From: Chryseobacterium capnotolerans
GTDB lineage: Bacteria > Bacteroidota > Bacteroidia > Flavobacteriales > Weeksellaceae
NCBI RefSeq assembly: GCF_021278965.1
Contig: NZ_CP065589.1
Location: 1,803,001-1,867,000 of the forward strand
Direction of reading: 5' to 3'
DNA length: 64,000 nt
Positions 54,486 through 63,040 of the stretch are shown one piece after another. The notes beneath the pieces were generated by a model that saw only the letters and a list, made by a program, of their open reading frames with translations, did not search any database and had not been told where the DNA came from. Made by a program: the position numbers and the translations under genes. The first letter of the stretch is position 1. Each line of letters opens with the position of its first letter.

Positions 54486-54831
54486 CTCTCAATCAAACTT
54501 AAGTTGGTAAAACGTCCTCATTGGGACGTTTTTTTGTTAGGGTAGCAGGGTGGTTTTCAAATTAAATTATTGATTTTATGTGTTTTTATGGTATGTATTG
54601 AGATATTTATAGTAAAAAAATAAAATTTATAAAAATGATATAATTTATAATTACAAATGTCATTTGTATAATGTTTTTTTTGTTTTTAGTTAAAATTGAA
54701 TAATTTAAAGTGTTAATTATTGTATTATTTTTATCGGAAAATTATTAACTATTTGTTTGTTTATTGTTTTTTTTATTAATTAATTGTTGGTTTCTAATGA
54801 TATTTAGTACTTTTAAGAAAAATAATTTATC
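54486..54831. other. 346-bp A/T-rich gap between two T9SS cargo genes
   Basis: It starts with a terminator at 54509-54537 (AACGTCC and GGACGTT arms around TCATTG, then a T run). The remainder is almost only A and T with no supported gene or motif. Confidence 0.7.
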
Positions 54832-55730
54832 ATGAGAAGAATTCTACTATTGAGTGCATTTTTAGGGCTAACCTCTTTAAATGCTCAAACAACAATTTTT
54901 AATCAAACAGTTACAAGCCAAAATGGAATTGTTGCTAATGCTTTATCAAATGGAAACTTTGTTGCATCTGCGGATGACTTTAAGCTTACGAGTCAAAACA
55001 AGATTACAAAAATAAAGATATTAGGTTTTCAAAATGAGGAAACTTTAGAAACTTTAGTGGCCACAGGAGCAATGCTCTATATTTATGCAGATGCTGCTGG
55101 ATCTCCTGCAGGGGTCCCTAATGGTGCAGGAACTCCAATTGCTGCTATAAATGTGGCTAAAGGAGCTGCTGGATATTCTTTAATAAAAGGTTTAACCGGA
55201 TATACTTTTGAAATTGACGTAGCAGCTGCATTAAGTACTCCTGTTATTTTATCTGCTAATACGACTTATTGGTTAGTGTTTGCTGCCAAAACAAATCTGA
55301 CTGCTTATGGAGCAGGTGGATTTAATTGGTTTTCAGGGCAAATCAACGGTAATCCTGCAAAACTTATAGATCCGTTGGATGCCTTTGGTGCAGGGGCTAC
55401 AACTTGGACAAGTATATCATTCCTTACAGATGAGCCTGCATTTGATGGTCTTGCATTTAGTATTGAAGGTCAAAATGCAACATTAGGAACGCAAGAAATA
55501 TTCAGCAACGTTAAAAAAACAACAATTTCTCCTAATCCAACAACTGATTATTTAAATGTAAATTCCACAGAAAAAATTAAGGCTGTTGAGATTTTTGATA
55601 TGAACGGAAGAAAAAATGGATGCTACCCTTGACGGAAACAGAATTGATGTAAGAAATCTGAATACAGGAGGCTATATCATCAACATCGAAACAAAAGAAG
55701 GTAAAACTACCGAGAAATTCATCAAAAAAT
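54832..55730 (+). CDS. T9SS-exported protein with unrelated passenger, C-terminal domain frameshifted
   Basis: The 266-residue frame has a signal peptide (MRRILLLSAFLGLTSLNAQ) and a beta-rich passenger with no similarity to the neighbours by eye (ADDFKLTSQNKITKIKILGF, YWLVFAAKTNLTAYG). The sorting domain starts ISPNPTTDYLNVNS and VEIFDMNGRK, then stops early. One fewer A in the six-A run near 55608 restores MDATLDGNRIDVRNLNTGGY and TEKFIKK, the usual ending. I annotate to that restored stop. The stop, 3' flank and terminator are nearly the same as those of the gene at 56112. Confidence 0.83.
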
Positions 55731-55756
55731 AAGACCTGATACATCTTAATATCAGT

Positions 55757-55785
55757 AAAACGCTCCATTTGGAGCGTTTTTGTTA
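55757..55785 (+). terminator. Terminator after the second T9SS cargo gene
   Basis: AAACGCTCC and GGAGCGTTT pair around ATTT, followed by T. The same hairpin, with one base changed, follows the gene at 56112. Confidence 0.9.
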
Positions 55786-55817
55786 TTTGAAACAATAAAT
55801 TTTAATAATAGGCCAGA

Positions 55818-55920
55818 CATATATAATAAAGAAGGTCCAAAGGAATAGATTTAGGTGTTGCCAAAATCATAAATAAGTTTTTCTGGTCGGAGAAGTTCTC
55901 TAATGGTTAAAATTATGAGG
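55818..55920 (+). pseudogene. Decayed 5' fragment of the SDR gene found intact at 57088
   Basis: CATATATAA, CCAAAGGAATAG and GCCAAAATC blocks line up with the start of the SDR gene at 57088 (GGTKGIGLGIAKIL). Read in the matching frames the fragment gives SKGIDLGVAKII and, after an internal deletion and frame change, FSGRR, against FSGRK in the intact gene. Stops in the first frame and the missing segment show that it is dead. It lies after the same terminator that precedes the intact SDR gene. The rest of the gap 55741-56111 is A/T-rich and empty. Confidence 0.7.
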
Positions 55921-56111
55921 TAAAAGTAAGGTGGTGAGAGGTTTTCTGATAAGAAAAGGATTTAAAATATTATTCTATTTTAATTTTTGTTTTATTTTTT
56001 TTAATAACAAAAGTCAGAAAATACGGGTTTTTGCCATTTTCATTATAATTTGTCGTTTTTGTTTTTAAATTGTTTTTAATTCATTTAATATTGTGAAAAA
56101 CATATAAGGTT

Positions 56112-57008
56112 ATGAAAAAAATATTAATTGGATTGCTTATGCTTTCTTCTGGAACAGCATTCTCTCAACAAACAATTTCCTTTGAAGCTTCTGAAGGATA
56201 TACAGCAGGAAATATAAACGGACAAAAAGGATGGGTTACCCCCAACGGCGCGGAAGAACAGACGGTTAATGCGGAAAAAGCATCCGTCGGAACCAATTCT
56301 TTAAAGCTTAAAAAAAATAATTTTTATTGCCAGCAAGGAGAAGCTGTAATGGGAGCCTTTTATAATCTGCCATCGCCACTAATGTCTGATAATTTTACAG
56401 TTTCGTTTGATATTTATTTACGTTTCCGTTATACCTCAAATTATGAATTTCAGGCAGTAAATAGTAAGGAAAATAAGACTGTGGTAAGAGCTCAATTTAC
56501 TAATTCAGGAGCTATTAAAATTTCAGATGTAACCAATCCATCTTCCGGTACAACAGATTTACTGGATACAGCCGGGGTTTGGCCAATAGCATCATGGAAA
56601 AGATTTAAAGCAGTAGGATCAGCTACAGAGATCAAGTACTATCTGGATAATATTTTGATTTATAAAGGGGCTCGTGCCAATTCTTCAAATATTGATCAAC
56701 TGCGTTTTGTTCATGATAATTTTGGAGAATATGCCTATATTGATAATATTAAAATTAACAATGAATCATCAGATACAGCTCCCGTACAACAAAAAATAAG
56801 TATTTATCCTAATCCATCATCAGATTTTATTACGATTCTATCTCCAAACAAAATAAAAAATGTTGTGATTTTAAGCGGTTTTGGAAAACAAATCAATGTC
56901 AATATAATGAATGATAAAATTGATATCAGAAATTTACTTCCTGGAATGTATTTGCTTAATGTAGAAACAGAAGGCAGAAACTTTACTGAAAAATTTGTTA
57001 AAAAATAA
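56112..57008 (+). CDS. T9SS-exported protein with jelly-roll-like passenger, paralogue a'
   Basis: The 298-residue protein has a signal peptide (MKKILIGLLMLSSGTAFSQ), a passenger opening ISFEASEGYTAGNINGQKGW and containing FYNLPSPLMSDNFTVSFDIY and IDQLRFVHDNFGEYAYIDNI, and a sorting domain (SIYPNPSSDFITI, DIRNLLPGMYLLNVE, ending TEKFVKK). It is a full-length paralogue of 53568. The stop, 3' flank and terminator are shared with the gene at 54832 instead. The SDR gene follows 79 bp later. Confidence 0.87.
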   Translation: MKKILIGLLMLSSGTAFSQQTISFEASEGYTAGNINGQKGWVTPNGAEEQTVNAEKASVGTNSLKLKKNNFYCQQGEAVMGAFYNLPSPLMSDNFTVSFDIYLRFRYTSNYEFQAVNSKENKTVVRAQFTNSGAIKISDVTNPSSGTTDLLDTAGVWPIASWKRFKAVGSATEIKYYLDNILIYKGARANSSNIDQLRFVHDNFGEYAYIDNIKINNESSDTAPVQQKISIYPNPSSDFITILSPNKIKNVVILSGFGKQINVNIMNDKIDIRNLLPGMYLLNVETEGRNFTEKFVKK

Positions 57009-57031
57009 GACCTGATAAATCTTAGTATCAG

Positions 57032-57060
57032 TAAAACGCTCCAATTGGAGCGTTTTTGTT
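57032..57060 (+). terminator. Terminator after the third T9SS cargo gene
   Basis: AAACGCTCC and GGAGCGTTT pair around AATT, followed by T. It is a near copy of the hairpin at 55757. Confidence 0.9.
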
Positions 57061-57087
57061 ATTTTAGAGAAATAAATTTTAGACAGG

Positions 57088-57795
57088 ATGTTAAAACATA
57101 AAACAGCATATATAACAGGAGGAACCAAAGGAATAGGTTTGGGAATTGCTAAAATTTTGCTTGAAAACGGGATTTCAGTAGCATTTTCAGGAAGAAAAAG
57201 AGAGGATGTCATGAAAGCTGAACAGGACCTTAAGCAATATTCACCTAATGTCTTGGGGATTGTTTCTGATGTGAGAAACCTTGAAAGCGAAGCCGAAGCT
57301 GTAAAATATACTATCGAAAAATTTGGAAGACTGGATTATGTGATAGCAAATGCTGGATTAGGCATATTTAAACCTGTAGATGAATTGTCTGCAGAAGAAT
57401 GGAATGATATGATTGAAACCAATCTTACCGGTGTTTTTTATACCTTAAAAGCTTCCGTTGAAGAGCTTAAAAAGACAGAAGGATATTATATTACCATTTC
57501 AAGTCTGGCAGGAGCTAATTTCTTCGAAAATGGAACAGGATATAATGCTTCAAAATTCGGAGTCGTAGGTTTTACGCAGGCAGCTATGATTGATTTGAGA
57601 AAATATAATATCAAATCTACGGTAATTATGCCAGGTTCGGTAGCTACTTATTTTAATGGAAATATACCCTCAGAAAAAGATAGTTGGAAGATTCAGCCCG
57701 AAGATATGGGGAATCTGATATTGGATATTTTAAAGATGAATCCTAGGGTTTTGCCCAGTAAAATAGAGTTTAGAGCAACACAGCCAGGTAAATAA
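57088..57795 (+). CDS. Short-chain dehydrogenase/reductase
   Basis: The 235-residue SDR has the cofactor motif GGTKGIGLG (11-19), NAG at 88-90, the catalytic Ser in ITISSLAG (about 139), and YNASK (Tyr152, Lys156). It is a classical SDR of 3-ketoacyl-ACP-reductase-like length; the substrate cannot be named. It lies directly after a terminator, and I see no clear promoter. A decayed copy of its first ~100 bp lies at 55818. Confidence 0.93.
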   Translation: MLKHKTAYITGGTKGIGLGIAKILLENGISVAFSGRKREDVMKAEQDLKQYSPNVLGIVSDVRNLESEAEAVKYTIEKFGRLDYVIANAGLGIFKPVDELSAEEWNDMIETNLTGVFYTLKASVEELKKTEGYYITISSLAGANFFENGTGYNASKFGVVGFTQAAMIDLRKYNIKSTVIMPGSVATYFNGNIPSEKDSWKIQPEDMGNLILDILKMNPRVLPSKIEFRATQPGK

Positions 57796-57829
57796 GTACA
57801 TCTAATGTATTGAATAATAATTTAATAAG

Positions 57830-57847
57830 TATTATGCATGCATAATA
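57830..57847. promoter_or_regulatory. 18-bp perfect palindrome upstream of etfBA
   Basis: TATTATGCATGCATAATA is a perfect inverted repeat, in the right place for an operator: 12 bp further on is TATATTAG (57859-57866), a weak -7-like box. The etfB start is 98 bp after the palindrome. Confidence 0.5.
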
Positions 57848-57945
57848 TATTTTTTATTTATATTAGCAAAAATTAATTCAAACAAAATCTCTGCATAAAG
57901 TGTCATGATTTTATGCCTGAAAGAGAAAAAAATAAAATAGTACAC

Positions 57946-58692
57946 ATGAAAATATTAGTTTGTATTAGTAGTGTTCCGGATACTACTTCCAAAATTAACT
58001 TTACAGCAGATAAATCTGCTTTCGACAAAAACGGAATTCAGTGGGTAATCAATCCGCTAGATGAATTTGCGTTGACAAAAGCGGTTAAACTTCAGGAATC
58101 TCAGGGAGCAACAGTAACAGTAATCAACGTAGGAGATGCTGCTACAGAACCTGTAATCAGAAAAGCATTAGCAATTGGTGCTAACGATGCAGTAAGAGTA
58201 AATCTTGATCCAAAAGACAGCTATTCTACAGCAAAAGAAATTGCTGCTGTAGCTCAAAGTGGAGGATACGATTTGATCCTTTGTGGTAAAGAATCTATCG
58301 ATTATAATGGTGGATCTGTACCAGGAATGGTAGCTCAGTTATTAAATCAGCCTTTCGTAAATGCATCTGTAGGATTAGATGTAAACGGAAGCGAAGCTAC
58401 TGCTGTAAGAGAAATCGAAGGTGGAAAAGAAACTATTTCGGTTAAATTACCGGCAATTATCGCAGGTCAGAAAGGATTAGTAGATGAAAAAGACCTTATC
58501 ATTCCAAACATGAGAGGAATTATGTCTGCAAGAACAAAACCTTTACAGGTAGTAGAGCCTACTTCTTCAGAAGTTAAAGTTCAGGGAGTGTCTTATGACA
58601 GTGTTCCACCAAGAGCTGCTGTGAAAATGGTTTCTCCTGACAATCTGGACGAATTGGTAAGATTACTTCACGAAGAAGCTAAAGTGATCTAA
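57946..58692 (+). CDS. etfB: Electron transfer flavoprotein subunit beta
   Basis: ETF carries electrons from acyl-CoA and other dehydrogenases to the quinone pool. The 248-residue beta subunit has the typical start MKILVCISSVPDTTSKINF, NPLDEFALTKAVKL, LCGKESIDYNGGSVPGMVAQ and the ETF-beta signature near VREIEGGKETISVKLPAII. I use ATG 57946; an upstream in-frame ATG at 57913 would add MPEREKNKIVH, not seen in the family. etfA follows 41 bp later. Confidence 0.96.
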   Translation: MKILVCISSVPDTTSKINFTADKSAFDKNGIQWVINPLDEFALTKAVKLQESQGATVTVINVGDAATEPVIRKALAIGANDAVRVNLDPKDSYSTAKEIAAVAQSGGYDLILCGKESIDYNGGSVPGMVAQLLNQPFVNASVGLDVNGSEATAVREIEGGKETISVKLPAIIAGQKGLVDEKDLIIPNMRGIMSARTKPLQVVEPTSSEVKVQGVSYDSVPPRAAVKMVSPDNLDELVRLLHEEAKVI

Positions 58693-58733
58693 TCTTTAAA
58701 TTTTTCAATCTTTTAATTTTTAAATTTAAAAAA

Positions 58734-59681
58734 ATGGCAGTATTCGTATACGCAGAAAATATAAACGGAGTTTACAAAAAAGCAGCTTTTGAAGCAGTTT
58801 CTTATGCTAAAGCTATTGCAGATAAAGCAGGAGATACCGTTACAGCGATCTCTGTAAACCCCACTGATTCTTCAGATTTATTATACAAATATGGAGCATC
58901 AAATGTTATCAATATTAAAGACGAGGGTCTTAAAAATTTCTCAGCAAAAGCATTTGCACAGGCTGTAAGTGAAGTAGTTGACGGAAATATTATCGTTTTT
59001 CCTCACACTACAGATGCTTCTTCAATAGCACCAATGTTAGCAGTAATGAAGAATTATTCTTTAATTACTAATGCATTAGAAGCTCCTGAAAGCCTTTCTC
59101 CATTCCAGGTAAAGAGAAGAGCTTTCTCAGGAAAAGGATTTATGCATGCAAAAGCTGAAGGAAACGGAGTAATTGTTACAGTTTCTCAAAATGCTTTCGG
59201 TGTGAAAGAAAATGCAGTATCTGGTTCAGAAGAAGTGAAAAACTTATCAGTAGCTAATGAGGATACTAAAGTAATTTCTCATGAGCAAAGTTCAGGAAAA
59301 TTAGACCTTAAAGAAGCTGAAGTAGTTGTTTCTGCAGGTAGAGGGATGAAAGGTCCTGAAAACTGGGGTATGGTTGAAGATTTAGCCAATGTTTTAGGAG
59401 CTGCTACAGCATGTTCTAAACCGGTTTCTGATATCGGATGGAGACCTCACACAGAACACGTTGGACAAACAGGTAAAGCAATCGCACCTAATCTGTATAT
59501 TGCAATAGGAATTTCAGGAGCCATTCAGCACTTAGCTGGAGTAAACTCTTCAAAAACAATCGTAGTAATCAATAGCGATCCTGAAGCTCCTTTCTTCAAG
59601 TCTGCTGATTATGGAGTAGTAGGAGATGCTTTCCAGATTATTCCTGCATTAACAGAGAAAATTAAAGCAATTAAAGGATAA
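58734..59681 (+). CDS. etfA: Electron transfer flavoprotein subunit alpha
   Basis: The 315-residue alpha subunit binds FAD through its C-terminal domain: VVSAGRGMKGPENWGMVEDL, then SDIGWRPHTEHVGQTGKAIA, YIAIGISGAIQHLAGV and the final VINSDPEAPFFKSADYGVVG. It forms the heterodimer with etfB. In this window it precedes a thiolase by 3.4 kb, which is too far for one operon but consistent with fatty acid or branched-chain acid degradation. Confidence 0.96.
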   Translation: MAVFVYAENINGVYKKAAFEAVSYAKAIADKAGDTVTAISVNPTDSSDLLYKYGASNVINIKDEGLKNFSAKAFAQAVSEVVDGNIIVFPHTTDASSIAPMLAVMKNYSLITNALEAPESLSPFQVKRRAFSGKGFMHAKAEGNGVIVTVSQNAFGVKENAVSGSEEVKNLSVANEDTKVISHEQSSGKLDLKEAEVVVSAGRGMKGPENWGMVEDLANVLGAATACSKPVSDIGWRPHTEHVGQTGKAIAPNLYIAIGISGAIQHLAGVNSSKTIVVINSDPEAPFFKSADYGVVGDAFQIIPALTEKIKAIKG

Positions 59682-59687
59682 AATTCA

Positions 59688-59775
59688 ATGTGAATAGTCA
59701 ATTCGCTTCGCTTGTCAATTTTTAATGATTTACTTGCCAAGCAAAACTCATTATTGACTCATTGACAATCACATA
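59688..59775. repeat. Dispersed repeat, copy B, after etfA
   Basis: The tract contains GTGAATAGTCAATTCGCTTC and later CTTGCCAAGCAAAACTCATT, sharing blocks with 48786-48876. It is imperfectly inverted (GTGAATAGTCAAT against ATTGACAATCAC). Confidence 0.5.
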
Positions 59776-59785
59776 ACAATACAGT

Positions 59786-59812
59786 AAAAGCTCGGCTTTC
59801 CGGGCTTTTATT
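59786..59812 (+). terminator. Terminator after etfBA
   Basis: AAAAGCTCGG and CCGGGCTTTT pair (one mismatch) around CTTT, followed by A/T. Confidence 0.75.
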
Positions 59813-59850
59813 TTTGTGTAAAAAAGTGAAATCACAATAAAAAATTAATC

Positions 59851-59858
59851 TATATTTG
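59851..59858 (+). promoter_or_regulatory. -7 element five bases before the BFN-UVR start codon
   Basis: TATATTTG fits TAnnTTTG, and ATG 59864 begins after five intervening bases. There is no -33 TTG. If used, the message would be leaderless. Confidence 0.5.
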
Positions 59859-59863
59859 TAGCT

Positions 59864-60463
59864 ATGGATTATAAGCAGCTAATTATTCGCGGAATATCGT
59901 ACAGCCAGACCCAATCGGGGGCGTACGCATTGTTACTGGAGCATGAGGAAACACACATAAAATTACCTGTTGTTATAGGAAATTTCGAAGCTCAATCTAT
60001 CTCTCTTGGACTGGAAAAAGATATCCATCCACCGCGCCCACTTACCCACGACTTATTCTCAAAATTTATCATTTCGGCCAATTATGAGTTGGTTTCTGTA
60101 ATCATTTATCAGATTGTAGATGGGGTATTCTTTTCAAATATCAACTTTAAAAATAAAGCGACGGAAGAAGAACTGATTCTTGATGCAAGAACTTCTGATG
60201 CTGTTGCCATGGCTGTAAGATTTGATGCACCTATCTTTACCACACAGCAGGTATTGAACGAAGCCGGAATCTTATTGGAGCTGGAAGATGTATCAAGAGA
60301 AGAGCAAACTTTTTCAGAAACAGTAGCCACTGAAGACAACTTAAAATCCCTTTCTATGGAAGAGCTTCAGAAACTATTGGATGATGCCGTTAAAGAAGAA
60401 GACTATGATACCGCCCTTGAAATTCAGGAAGAAATCAAGAGGAGGAAAAAGAAAATTGACTAA
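59864..60463 (+). CDS. Bifunctional nuclease-domain (DUF151/BFN) protein with UVR motif
   Basis: The 199-residue protein has an N-terminal BFN domain (about 1-140; LPVVIGNFEAQSISLGLEKD, RPLTHDLFSKFI, ARTSDAVAMAVRFDAPIF) and a C-terminal UvrB/UvrC-type motif (about 165-197; LQKLLDDAVKEEDYDTALEI). BFN proteins are reported as nucleases in plants and some bacteria, and the UVR motif mediates protein contact in repair proteins. The combination is common in Bacteroidetes. Function is unproven. It lies 20 bp before the nucleoside permease, so the two are probably co-transcribed. Confidence 0.9.
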   Translation: MDYKQLIIRGISYSQTQSGAYALLLEHEETHIKLPVVIGNFEAQSISLGLEKDIHPPRPLTHDLFSKFIISANYELVSVIIYQIVDGVFFSNINFKNKATEEELILDARTSDAVAMAVRFDAPIFTTQQVLNEAGILLELEDVSREEQTFSETVATEDNLKSLSMEELQKLLDDAVKEEDYDTALEIQEEIKRRKKKID

Positions 60464-60483
60464 AAGAGATACTTTATATAAAA

Positions 60484-61866
60484 ATGAATTTAAAATTACG
60501 ACTGACCATCCTCAGTTTTCTCCAGTTTTTTGTTTGGGGAGCATGGCTGATTACGATGGCGAACTTCTGGTTTGGCACTAAACATTGGGAAGGAACACAG
60601 TTTGGAGCTGTTTTCGGAACAATGGGAATTGCTTCTATTTTTATGCCAACCATTACTGGAATTATTGCTGACCGTTGGGTGAATGCCGAGCGTATCTTTT
60701 CAGTATTACATATTCTTTACGGGGCTATGCTTTTCATATTGCCACATTCTGCAGATCCTAATTCCTTCTTTTCGGTAATGCTGGTTGCAATGTGTTTCTA
60801 TATGCCTACTATTGCTTTAGCAAATTCAATTTCATACACCATCCTAAAGAATAATAATATGGATGTTGTGAAAGATTTCCCACCAATCCGTGTATGGGGT
60901 ACTATTGGCTTCATTGTAGCCATGTGGATCACCAACCTTAGTGGAAATAAAGCAACGGAAGGACAGTTTTATATTGGTGGAGCAGTAGCCATATTCTTAG
61001 GAATCTATGCCCTTACCTTACCAAAATGCCCGCCACAAAAGCTGATTGATAAAAGCTCACCTTTATCAGAACAATTAGGTTTAAATGCCTTCAAGCTTTT
61101 CGGAAACTATAAAATGGCATTGTTCTTCTTATTTTCAATGCTTTTAGGAGCTGCACTTCAGTTGACAAATGCTTATGGAGACGTATTTTTAAGTGAGTTT
61201 GCTCATTTTCCAAAATATGCTGATTCATTTGTAGTACAGAGATCTACCATCATTATGTCGATTTCACAGGTTTCAGAAACCCTATTTATCCTGGCAATTC
61301 CTTTCTTCCTAAAGAAATTTGGTATTAAAAAAGTAATGTTAATGTCTATGCTGGCATGGGTATTAAGATTCGGTTTCTTTGCGTATGGAGTACCAGATGG
61401 TTTCGGTTTATCTTTGATTATCCTTTCATGTATTGTATACGGAATGGCTTTTGACTTCTTTAATATTTCGGGATCTCTATTCGTAGAGACTACAACAGAT
61501 AAAAATATCCGTTCTTCTGCTCAAGGGTTATTTATGATGATGACCAATGGTTTTGGAGCTGTTTTTGGAAGCTATATTGCAGGATGGGCTATAGACAAAT
61601 TCTTTACTCATAAGTTTACAACAGCGACAGAATTGTCTACTTATCTGGAGACTACCCCTGATAACCCTACTTTCCTGGAGATTTTGAAAAATAGTTTCAA
61701 TTCAGCTGTAAACTCTGACGGGAGTCTTTCTTCTGTGGTGATGGTAAAAGACTGGCAGCAGATATGGTTATCATTTGCCATCTATTCATTGGTTCTTGCT
61801 ATATTTTTTGCTGTATTATTCAAGCATAAACACAAGCCTGAAGATGTTTCTTCTGTGAGCCACTAA
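60484..61866 (+). CDS. Nucleoside permease (NupG-like MFS symporter)
   Basis: The 460-residue protein has about 12 membrane helices in the nucleoside:H+ symporter pattern: LRLTILSFLQFFVWGAWLIT, GTKHWEGTQFGAVFGTMGIA, FPPIRVWGTIGFIVAMW and GMAFDFFNISGSLFVE, with SAQGLFMMMTNGFGAVFGSY late in the chain. It takes up nucleosides; the udk gene of this window could phosphorylate imported uridine. It follows the BFN-UVR gene by 20 bp. A terminator is at 61889-61926. Confidence 0.92.
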   Translation: MNLKLRLTILSFLQFFVWGAWLITMANFWFGTKHWEGTQFGAVFGTMGIASIFMPTITGIIADRWVNAERIFSVLHILYGAMLFILPHSADPNSFFSVMLVAMCFYMPTIALANSISYTILKNNNMDVVKDFPPIRVWGTIGFIVAMWITNLSGNKATEGQFYIGGAVAIFLGIYALTLPKCPPQKLIDKSSPLSEQLGLNAFKLFGNYKMALFFLFSMLLGAALQLTNAYGDVFLSEFAHFPKYADSFVVQRSTIIMSISQVSETLFILAIPFFLKKFGIKKVMLMSMLAWVLRFGFFAYGVPDGFGLSLIILSCIVYGMAFDFFNISGSLFVETTTDKNIRSSAQGLFMMMTNGFGAVFGSYIAGWAIDKFFTHKFTTATELSTYLETTPDNPTFLEILKNSFNSAVNSDGSLSSVVMVKDWQQIWLSFAIYSLVLAIFFAVLFKHKHKPEDVSSVSH

Positions 61867-61888
61867 TTCAAATAATAATAAAACAATA

Positions 61889-61926
61889 TAAAATTGCACT
61901 TTCCGTAAGAAAGTGCAATTTTTTTA
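61889..61926 (+). terminator. Terminator after the nucleoside permease
   Basis: AAATTGCACTTTC and GAAAGTGCAATTT pair perfectly around CGTAA, followed by a T run. Confidence 0.93.
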
Positions 61927-62164
61927 TTTTAAATCAATTCATTAATATGCTCAACTGTTGATAAGCATAAAATGTGATTTGGAAATTATGGCAACGGGAA
62001 TATGACATTTATAATTTTTCAATACAATATGTATATTGTTGATGAATATTTAAAATTAAAAGTTTTTTATTGTAACTAATGACTGTTAGGGAGCGGAAAT
62101 GGATGTTTGATAACAGATGATTTGAAAATGTGTTTTTTTTTCGTATTTTGGCACTTTAGTAAAT

Positions 62165-62570
62165 ATGAAAAATATTCAATTATTAGGATTATTATTAGTG
62201 GTGATAGGGGAGTTTTCTGCCTTTGGTACATGTACCTATCATTGGAAGCTGGAATTATTGGAAACTAGACCATTATTTGGCTATTGCATGCTGGATCTTT
62301 GCTGCATGTGCCGTTTTTGGAATTGTCAATAATAGTGCAAAAATCGTAAGATTTCTTGGTGTTCTGCTTATTATTTTATTTGCATTCACTCTGGTGGCTG
62401 TAAAGCTGCAGTCTTTAGATTACTTTAGCTTTCTGCCTTTTAAATCCTGGAGAGAAACTTTCGCAGGAATTGTGAAGTTAAAGTGGGGATGGATTGTAGA
62501 GTTTTTAGGAGCCTTTTTAATGGTTTTTGCAGGAAATAGTAAAAAAGTTAATCAACGAACTCAAATATAA
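62165..62570 (+). CDS. Unknown small membrane protein, frameshifted near the start
   Basis: The first frame from ATG 62165 gives MKNIQLLGLLLVVIG and then hits stops; the body (VHVPIIGSWNYWKLDHYLAI and on) reads in another frame without a good start codon (TTG 62223 only). Removing one G from the four-G run at 62207-62210 gives a continuous protein of about 134 residues with VVIGSFLPLVHVPII. It has four likely membrane segments (IQLLGLLLVVIG, LAIACWIFAACAVFG, VRFLGVLLIILFAFTLVAV, WIVEFLGAFLMVFAG). I do not recognise the family. The next gene starts 2 bp downstream. Confidence 0.7.
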
Positions 62571-62571
62571 T

Positions 62572-62982
62572 ATGAACCTTTTAAAAGCATTTTTAGCTGG
62601 GATATTATTATTGACGGCCTCACAGGTTAAATCTCAGCAAAAAGAACAGAAAAAACCTGATAATCCAACTAAATGTATCAATATCAAAGAAGGGAAATTT
62701 TTACGAATCAATTATCCTGAATCTTTATGGTACATGACCATTAAAGACAATATCCAGACAGAATATACAAATAATGGAAAGGATTTTATAAAATCAACAC
62801 TTGTTTTTGTAGATGACTGTAATTATAAGTCTATTGTTATGGAAAAATCAGAGAATAGTAACCGCATACAGATTGGTGATGTCTTCAATAATAAAGTTGT
62901 AGCAACCCAGGATAATCTGGTGAAAGTCAATACAAAGATTGAAGGAACTCAATTTGATGTAGTGTACATGAAAGTAAAATAA
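62572..62982 (+). CDS. Unknown secreted protein
   Basis: I do not recognise this 136-residue protein. It has a signal peptide (MNLLKAFLAGILLLTASQVKSQ) followed by a Lys/Gln-rich stretch. The rest looks beta-rich, with Cys at CINIKEGKFLRINYPESLWY and DDCNYKS that could form a disulfide. I chose ATG 62572, which gives a good signal peptide; an upstream in-frame start at 62527 adds a charged stretch and overlaps the preceding gene. It is probably co-transcribed with the small membrane protein. Confidence 0.72.
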   Translation: MNLLKAFLAGILLLTASQVKSQQKEQKKPDNPTKCINIKEGKFLRINYPESLWYMTIKDNIQTEYTNNGKDFIKSTLVFVDDCNYKSIVMEKSENSNRIQIGDVFNNKVVATQDNLVKVNTKIEGTQFDVVYMKVK

Positions 62983-63040
62983 ATTTAATTATAAAAATGA
63001 AACAAAGTTTTCATTTAAGCTAAAAATAAAAATTATATAC

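Noticed and set aside
62994..63017. AAATGAAAC/GTTTTCATTT inverted repeat before the thiolase as a terminator
   Set aside because: The stem is weak and A/T-only and has no T run; it is not distinct from background.
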